Origin: CS1-C013 sp964353745
Lineage (GTDB): Archaea; Aenigmatarchaeota; Aenigmatarchaeia; Aenigmatarchaeales; Aenigmatarchaeaceae
Assembly: GCA_964353745.1 (NCBI GenBank)
Contig: CAYGWD010000016.1
Span: 1 to 23,958 of the forward strand
Length of the DNA stretch: 23,958 bases
Direction of reading: 5' to 3'
The translations under genes and the position numbers were made by a program. The notes under the pieces were generated by a model. That model did not search any database. It was not told the origin of the DNA and saw only the letters and a list, made by a program, of their open reading frames with translations. Every line of letters begins with the position of its first letter. Positions within the stretch are counted from its first letter, which is position 1. Below, piece after piece: positions 19,736 through 23,958 of this stretch.

Positions 19736-19743
19736 GCCATACT

Positions 19744-19759
19744 AATCATTTCAATGATT
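19744..19759 (+). terminator. Small hairpin after the tRNA
   Basis: AATCATT (19744-19750) and AATGATT (19753-19759) form a perfect inverted repeat with a 2-nt spacer, starting 5 nt after the tRNA CCA. It may mark the transcript end; alternatively it lies just upstream of the lipoprotein promoter. Confidence 0.3.
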
Positions 19760-19798
19760 TGAGATAATTATTTAAGTTATAATTTCCTTAATTTGAAC

Positions 19799-20236
19799 AT
19801 GAAATGGTTCATACCAATTCTAATTTTATCAATACTTCTTATAGCTGGATGCACACAACCAATACATTCTACACCTCAGCCTTCAGCATGCACAATTGCA
19901 TCAGATTGTGAGACGTGGTGTGAAAGAGTTAATTGTACAAGAGTAGCATGTTTAGGTTTTTGGGAATGTTTAAATAATAGTTGTAAATGGACATGTGAAA
20001 CAGGAACAGATTTCTATTATTGTAATCAAGATTTGGATTGTATTAAAGTGGCTGGAGGATGTTGTGATTGTGGTGGAGGGGGAAATGCTACATCAATTAA
20101 CAAAAATTTTGAAAATGAATGGAAAGATAAATTGTCAAACGAATGTAAAGGCATCGGATGCGCAGCAGTAATGTCAGATGACCCAACTTGTTTTAAGACA
20201 GCAAAATGCATTGAAAACAAATGCGTTCTTGAATGA
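19799..20236 (+). CDS. Cys-rich lipoprotein of unknown function
   Basis: This 145-residue protein has a lipoprotein signal peptide: KWFIPILILSILLIAGC with a lipobox LIAGC. The cysteine at about residue 18 would carry the lipid. The mature part holds some 20 cysteines in a repetitive pattern (SDCETWCERVNC; CNQDLDCIKVAGGCCDCGGGG), suggesting disulfide-rich modules outside the cell. ATG at 19799 is chosen since ATTTAAGT lies about 28 nt upstream; TTG at 19793 would add two residues. It is the only gene between the two copies of the tRNA 3' end. Confidence 0.7.
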   Translation: MKWFIPILILSILLIAGCTQPIHSTPQPSACTIASDCETWCERVNCTRVACLGFWECLNNSCKWTCETGTDFYYCNQDLDCIKVAGGCCDCGGGGNATSINKNFENEWKDKLSNECKGIGCAAVMSDDPTCFKTAKCIENKCVLE

Positions 20237-20300
20237 TTTTCTTTTTATAATAAAAATCTTATTTTTTCTGAGCAATCCTGCCCTGAGTGCACTACTAATC

Positions 20301-20315
20301 AATCCTATCTTGGGC
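20301..20315 (+). repeat. Direct repeat, copy 2 of the tRNA-Asn 3' end
   Basis: AATCCTATCTTGGGC is identical to 19721-19735. The 9-mer TACTAATCA also recurs, at 19740-19748 just after copy 1 and at 20293-20301 just before copy 2. No tRNA can be formed here, so this is a partial copy. Confidence 0.6.
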
Positions 20316-20336
20316 ATTAATTATTTATTGTTTGAT

Positions 20337-21509
20337 TTAAAACCCATGCTTCTCTCTCAAATTTTTAGGACTTATATCTATTCCATCTTTGTCATATACT
20401 TCAGCAAGAATAATGGGTATAATACCCTGTTGAGTAATAATGCGTGCATAACCATCTGAAAATTCTCTAGATGCTGAATCAACCAAGACCGTATTTCTGC
20501 CACCGCATACTTTTTCAATTGGAGAGTTTTCTGTTGCTACAAATGGATAAACTATTGCACCTGCTTTTTTCGACTTTCTACAACAACTTACCATGAAAGA
20601 TTCCTTCCCTCTCAATGCTTCTGAATAAAAGCCTTCCTTTCCACCGGATTTTGATATGGGAAAAACTACATCACCGACTCTCGGATAAGGTGCATTTTCG
20701 CCAAACATGTAAGCATGATCACCTGCAAGTTCTTTAACCTGCCCCAATCTTTTATAAAAAAACTTAGCTGCTTCTTTCCCTCCTTTTCTTCCAGCAGTAA
20801 ACGCATGGCAACGTCTTCTTAAGTTGTTTATTATACTTTTGCAAGTTTTAGAGTCTGACCAGACATCTATTTTTCCACATACCTCAGGTATTCTTTCATC
20901 TACAATTTCATAAAATCTATCAGTTCCTGCATTTTCAAGTAAGGTTTGACACATGATTTGAGAAAACCAAAGAGTTTGATATTCGCCTACATCTCTCTGC
21001 ATGCCAAATTCACGATAGTTTTTTGAATCCTCATTATCAGAACCTTTTAATTCTACAATTATTCCATTGTTTTCTTCTACCATTTTACCTGCTGTAGCTT
21101 TAGGATTTTGTGTTAAAAGCAAAACATTCCATTTTTTACTTTTACTTTGTTGTAGGTAAGAAATTAATTGTTCCAAAGGATTAATAGTGTCTTCAGTTGT
21201 TCCACTGTTTGAAGCAAAAATAGCTGTCAATTTTTCATGTTTATTTTCAAGTGTAGGAGCAGCTAGGTCAAAGGTGTCTCCAGGAAAGCCAATGTCATTA
21301 AAGTTATCATATTCTTTTTTTCTATTGCTTTTTCCATATTCTGAAAAAGGAATATTTATAGCGCGTTCATTTCTACCAGAACTGGTACCTATCAGAACAT
21401 CAGATTCTTTTAATGCATTTTGTGCTTCTTCAAGTTGTTGACCATCCACTTCTCTTAAACCTTTAAAAAATCTATTATGATAACCGAATTTTTCACTAGC
21501 AGTAGGCAT
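20337..21509 (-). CDS. Protein with two SIS-like sugar isomerase domains
   Basis: This 390-residue protein has the sugar-phosphate-binding SIS signature FASNSGTTEDTINP at about residue 95, followed by a Rossmann strand NVLLLTQNP. A second similar region in the C-terminal half contains GDVVFPISKSGGKEG. Two SIS domains in tandem occur in phosphoglucose/phosphomannose isomerases, GlmS isomerase domains and related enzymes; the exact sugar cannot be told. A cysteine pair (SCCRKSKK) and a Cys-rich middle are unusual. The ATG at 21509 is the first in frame. It lies just beyond the second copy of the tRNA 3' end and is convergent with the lipoprotein gene. Confidence 0.55.
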   Translation of the reverse strand: MPTASEKFGYHNRFFKGLREVDGQQLEEAQNALKESDVLIGTSSGRNERAINIPFSEYGKSNRKKEYDNFNDIGFPGDTFDLAAPTLENKHEKLTAIFASNSGTTEDTINPLEQLISYLQQSKSKKWNVLLLTQNPKATAGKMVEENNGIIVELKGSDNEDSKNYREFGMQRDVGEYQTLWFSQIMCQTLLENAGTDRFYEIVDERIPEVCGKIDVWSDSKTCKSIINNLRRRCHAFTAGRKGGKEAAKFFYKRLGQVKELAGDHAYMFGENAPYPRVGDVVFPISKSGGKEGFYSEALRGKESFMVSCCRKSKKAGAIVYPFVATENSPIEKVCGGRNTVLVDSASREFSDGYARIITQQGIIPIILAEVYDKDGIDISPKNLREKHGF

Positions 21510-21666
21510 ACAAATCTTGTGCTAAAGATTATAATACTAAAAGATAAATGCTTTTCGCATGAACAGAATTTTTCTCAAAAATAAGATTAAATTTATTATC
21601 CTAAAATTTACCCACATAGTTTTATATACCTTTTGGGAATATATTATCCGTAGGTGAAACAAATGG

Positions 21667-21849
21667 GTGAACGTCAAAACTTGGGAAAAAGGATTTTATG
21701 AAATTCCAGATTTTCTTAGTTTCACTGCTCTTCTAGATGATAGAGGTAGAATAACAATACCTGCTTTTGTTAGAAAAAAATTAAAGATCAAATCTTTTTC
21801 AGTTGTTCCAGTTACAGTTAAAGCTTTAAAAATTAAAACAAAGAAATAA
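21667..21849 (+). CDS. AbrB/MazE-like DNA-binding protein
   Basis: This 60-residue protein contains ALLDDRGRITIPAFVRKKLKIK at about residues 21-42, the core of the SpoVT/AbrB swapped-hairpin DNA-binding fold. Such proteins are transcription regulators or antitoxins. The start is GTG at 21667; GGTGA stands at 21653-21657. A competing ATG at 21663 opens only a 12-codon frame. It ends 13 nt before asnS, with AGTGAT in the gap as the ribosome-binding site of asnS, so the two form an operon. No toxin gene adjoins it, so a regulator of the operon is more likely than an antitoxin (inference). Confidence 0.65.
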   Translation: MNVKTWEKGFYEIPDFLSFTALLDDRGRITIPAFVRKKLKIKSFSVVPVTVKALKIKTKK

Positions 21850-21862
21850 GGATAGTGATAAA

Positions 21863-23122
21863 ATGGATTTTATTCATGTTATTGATGTATTGGCAGGAAA
21901 ATTAGCAGGGAAGGAAGTTTCACTTAGAGGTTGGATTTATAGAAAAAGAGAACAAAAAGATATAATATTTCTAGTTTTAAGAGACTCGACAGGGATAATA
22001 CAACTAGCTTGTAAAGGAATTGAAGAAGCTTCTAAAGTGACAATAGAATCTTCAATTGAGGTAACAGGAACTGTAAAAGAAGATAAAAGAGCACCTGGTG
22101 GCTTTGAAATTCAAGTAAAAGATTTAAAAATAATTGGACTAGCAGAAACCTTTCCCATATCAAAAGACTTGAGTGATGAATTCACAAGGGATATAAGACA
22201 TTTGTGGATAAGGTCTCAGAGATTGACAAAAATATTAAAGGTAAGAAGTGAGGTCATCAGGGCTATTCATGATTTTTATAGAGAAAGAGGGTTTTACGAG
22301 GTTCAGGCACCCATTTTCACGGGCTGTGCTTGCGAAGGTGGCTCTACATTATTTGAGGTAAAATATTTTGGTGACAAAGCTTTCTTGTCTCAATCTTGGC
22401 AGCTGTATGCCGAGGCAATAATACAGTCTTTAGAAAAAATATACACGATTGCTCCTAGTTTTAGGGCTGAAAAATCAAGAACCAAGCGACATTTAACAGA
22501 ATACTGGCACCAGGAGATGGAGGCTGCTTGGATGGGTCACGACGAACTAATGGGGTTCGAAGAAGATATGATTCTTTACATTGTTGACTATGTTCTGAAG
22601 CATTGTGAAAAAGAGTTAAAAGAATTGGGAAGAGACTTGACAGAATTAAGAGAGTTGAAAAAACCATTCCTAAGAATAACTTACAGGGAAGCAATAGAAA
22701 AGATTGGAAAGAAATGGGGCGACGAGATAACCGACAAGGAAGAAAAAGAATTGTTGGAAAAATTAGGTGATAAGCCTGTGTTCCTCACTTCATTCCCAAG
22801 GGACATGAAAGCGTTCTATATGAGGCCTGACCCTAAGGACGCTAAGGTCGTGTTGGCATCTGACTTGCTTGTTCCCGGAGTCGGAGAAATAATAGGCGGG
22901 AGCGAGAGAATTTACGATATGAAAGAGCTTTTGGAATCAATGAAAATATACGGCTTGGATAAAAAATATTATGAGTGGTATTTGGATTTGAGAAGGTACG
23001 GGACAGTTCCTCACTCTGGCTTTGGAATGGGTGTTGAAAGGTTGGTCATGTGGATCACAGGAACAGAGCATATAATGGATACGATTCCGTTTCCAAGAAC
23101 GATGAATAGAGTTTACCCATAG
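21863..23122 (+). CDS. asnS: Asparaginyl-tRNA synthetase
   Basis: This class IIb aminoacyl-tRNA synthetase of 419 residues attaches asparagine to tRNA-Asn. An N-terminal OB-fold anticodon-binding domain (about 1-105; EVSLRGWIYRKREQKDIIFLVLRD) is followed by the catalytic core. Motif 2 is FRAEKSRTKRHLTEYWHQEMEAAW and motif 3 is GFGMGVERLVMW. The ending IPFPRTMNRVYP is typical of AsnRS, where AspRS usually ends in FPRD..RLTP. Direct charging means the cell need not use the Asp-tRNA amidation route for this tRNA. It is probably co-transcribed with the upstream AbrB-like gene. Confidence 0.9.
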   Translation: MDFIHVIDVLAGKLAGKEVSLRGWIYRKREQKDIIFLVLRDSTGIIQLACKGIEEASKVTIESSIEVTGTVKEDKRAPGGFEIQVKDLKIIGLAETFPISKDLSDEFTRDIRHLWIRSQRLTKILKVRSEVIRAIHDFYRERGFYEVQAPIFTGCACEGGSTLFEVKYFGDKAFLSQSWQLYAEAIIQSLEKIYTIAPSFRAEKSRTKRHLTEYWHQEMEAAWMGHDELMGFEEDMILYIVDYVLKHCEKELKELGRDLTELRELKKPFLRITYREAIEKIGKKWGDEITDKEEKELLEKLGDKPVFLTSFPRDMKAFYMRPDPKDAKVVLASDLLVPGVGEIIGGSERIYDMKELLESMKIYGLDKKYYEWYLDLRRYGTVPHSGFGMGVERLVMWITGTEHIMDTIPFPRTMNRVYP

Positions 23123-23152
23123 TTATTTATATTTCTTTTTAGTATTATTTGT

Positions 23153-23958
23153 ATGGCTGGTATTTTTGGAGTTTTTTCTTATGACAATGAAAATATTGTG
23201 AATATTACTAACATTGGTCTCAGAGCTTTGCAAAGTAGAGGTCAAGAATCTTCTGGCATTTCAGTAGGTGGAAAAAACTCCATTAGAACTTTTAAAGGAG
23301 AAGGACATGTAATTAATGTTTTTAATGACGATATACTAAAAATTCTCGATAGCCCATTTAACTGTTCTTCTATTGGTCATGTTGGCAAATCCGAAATTAT
23401 TAATAAAGATAGCATAGAACCTGTTGAACTAGAACAAGATACTTTAAAAATTTCAATCGTGATGGATGGAAAGCTTTTCGATCAAAATAAATTTAAAGAA
23501 TACAATGTTGATTTTACAGAAAGTACAAAATTATTTGGTAAAATATTTTTAAGACATTTGATAGAAACAAAAGAAACAAAAAAAGCTGCTGAAAGAACAA
23601 TGAAAGACTTGAATAAGGGATATTTTTCTGCTGCAATTTTATTAAATGGTGGAGAAAAAACTAAGCTTATAGTTATAAGAGATCCAAGAGGAGTAAAGCC
23701 TTATTGTATAGGAAAGATAGGAAATACTTATATGGTCTCGTCTGAGTCAGTTGCGTTTAATTCTCTTAATGCAGAACTAATAAGCGATGTTAAGCCCGGA
23801 GAATTTATTGAATTTGATTTAAAAAATTCAGAACCTAAATTTGAACAATTATCAGAACCGAAACCAAAACACTGTATATTTGAATACATTTATTATGCTA
23901 GTAGAGCCTCTGTAATAGAAGGAAAAAGTGTTGATGAATTTAGAAAGGAAATGGGAAG
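23153..23958 (+). CDS. PurF-like amidotransferase lacking the catalytic cysteine (partial)
   Basis: The frame is open to the window end (268 codons). It matches amidophosphoribosyltransferase, first enzyme of purine synthesis: GLRALQSRGQESSGISV, IRDPRGVKPYCIG, SSESVAFNSL, DVKPGEFIEF and CIFEYIYYASRASVIEGKSVDE..RKEMG, which leads into the phosphoribosyltransferase domain. The glutaminase active site is degraded: the start reads MAGIFGV where PurF has MCGI(F/V)G with Cys1 as the nucleophile, GHVGKSE replaces GHVRYST, and VMDGKLFD replaces the HNGNL(T/V)N loop. The ATG at 23153 is about 26 nt after a TTATTTATATTT promoter-like region at 23123. It may use free ammonia or have another role. Confidence 0.72.
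   Translation, partial: MAGIFGVFSYDNENIVNITNIGLRALQSRGQESSGISVGGKNSIRTFKGEGHVINVFNDDILKILDSPFNCSSIGHVGKSEIINKDSIEPVELEQDTLKISIVMDGKLFDQNKFKEYNVDFTESTKLFGKIFLRHLIETKETKKAAERTMKDLNKGYFSAAILLNGGEKTKLIVIRDPRGVKPYCIGKIGNTYMVSSESVAFNSLNAELISDVKPGEFIEFDLKNSEPKFEQLSEPKPKHCIFEYIYYASRASVIEGKSVDEFRKEMG

Larger units (their letters stand above)
18985..19739 (+). tRNA. tRNA-Asn (GTT) interrupted by two introns
   Basis: The exons are 18985-19013, 19681-19687 and 19701-19739. Joined, they fold as acceptor GCCCAAG/CTTGGGC, D-stem GCTC/GAGC with loop AACGGAA, anticodon stem ACTGC/GCAGT with loop CTGTTAA (anticodon GTT, asparagine), variable loop AGGTT, T-stem GTAGG/CCTAT with loop TTCGAAT, discriminator G and an encoded CCA. 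All stems pair; the only wobble is the outer T-stem pair. Without removing the introns, position 33 is not T and the anticodon stem has a mismatch, so both introns are needed. The matching synthetase gene (asnS) is about 2 kb downstream. Confidence 0.93.

Noticed and set aside
18985..19739. Group I intron
   Set aside because: The intron holds almost only coding sequence and shows a BHB motif at the splice sites, the hallmark of protein-spliced archaeal introns; no group I core was seen.
19736..20300. Complete insertion sequence or integrative element
   Set aside because: There are no transposase or integrase genes and no terminal inverted repeats; only the tRNA-end duplication is present, so it is reported as a footprint.
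21863..23122. Aspartyl-tRNA synthetase
   Set aside because: The motif 3 context and the C-terminal IPFPRTMNRVYP follow the asparaginyl pattern rather than the FPRD..RLTP ending of AspRS.

Overview
The window is archaeal. It carries archaeal or archaeal-type genes for RNA polymerase subunit L, transcription factor S, Dph2, the resolvase Hjc, an ATP-dependent DNA ligase, a presenilin-like protease and an ER-type signal peptidase. Many start codons lie 26-28 nt after a TATA box (leaderless transcripts), and others follow a GGTGA ribosome-binding site. The tRNA gene has introns with bulge-helix-bulge (BHB) splice motifs. Low GC, short intergenic gaps and many small unrecognised proteins would suit a small-genome (DPANN-like) lineage, but that placement is inference.

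Layout. 1-3.3 kb: a small membrane protein, dph2, a small winged-helix-like protein, rpoL, a DUF99 protein, signal peptidase and TFS. 3.3-5.1 kb: a frameshifted DUF2703 gene, then an overlapping AbiEi/AbiEii-like (type IV) toxin-antitoxin pair with a perfect palindrome beside its TATA box. 5.1-7.7 kb: a winged-helix regulator divergent from a small gene, then an OB-fold membrane protein, a TctA-family permease and a phospholipase-D tail fragment in overlapping order. 7.7-11.2 kb, minus strand: DEAD-box helicase, Trm11-like methyltransferase and presenilin-like protease. 11.2-16.6 kb: a gene-poor stretch with a candidate short transcript, a membrane protein, hjc, another membrane protein, DNA ligase, a small protein, a nitroreductase and a HAD phosphatase broken by an in-frame TAG. 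16.7-18.9 kb: ftsZ, a palindrome-rich intergenic region and two small genes.

The most interesting locus is 18985-19739, a tRNA-Asn(GTT) gene split by two introns. Intron 1 (667 nt, after tRNA position 30) is filled by a two-motif LAGLIDADG homing endonuclease gene and has a well-formed BHB motif at its ends. Intron 2 (13 nt) is at the canonical 37/38 position. Removing both gives a regular cloverleaf with an encoded CCA. The 15-nt 3' end of this tRNA recurs at 20301-20315, so a Cys-rich lipoprotein gene is flanked by direct repeats resembling an integration footprint. Asparaginyl-tRNA synthetase, which charges this tRNA, lies about 2 kb away behind a small AbrB-like gene. It is followed by a PurF-like gene, cut by the window end, that has lost the N-terminal catalytic cysteine of the glutaminase domain.

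A second unexplained signal is a 31-nt element present at 11503-11533 (minus) and 18146-18176 (plus). In both copies a TATA box sits exactly 27 nt before the same point in the element, which suggests two related short transcripts or leader peptides.
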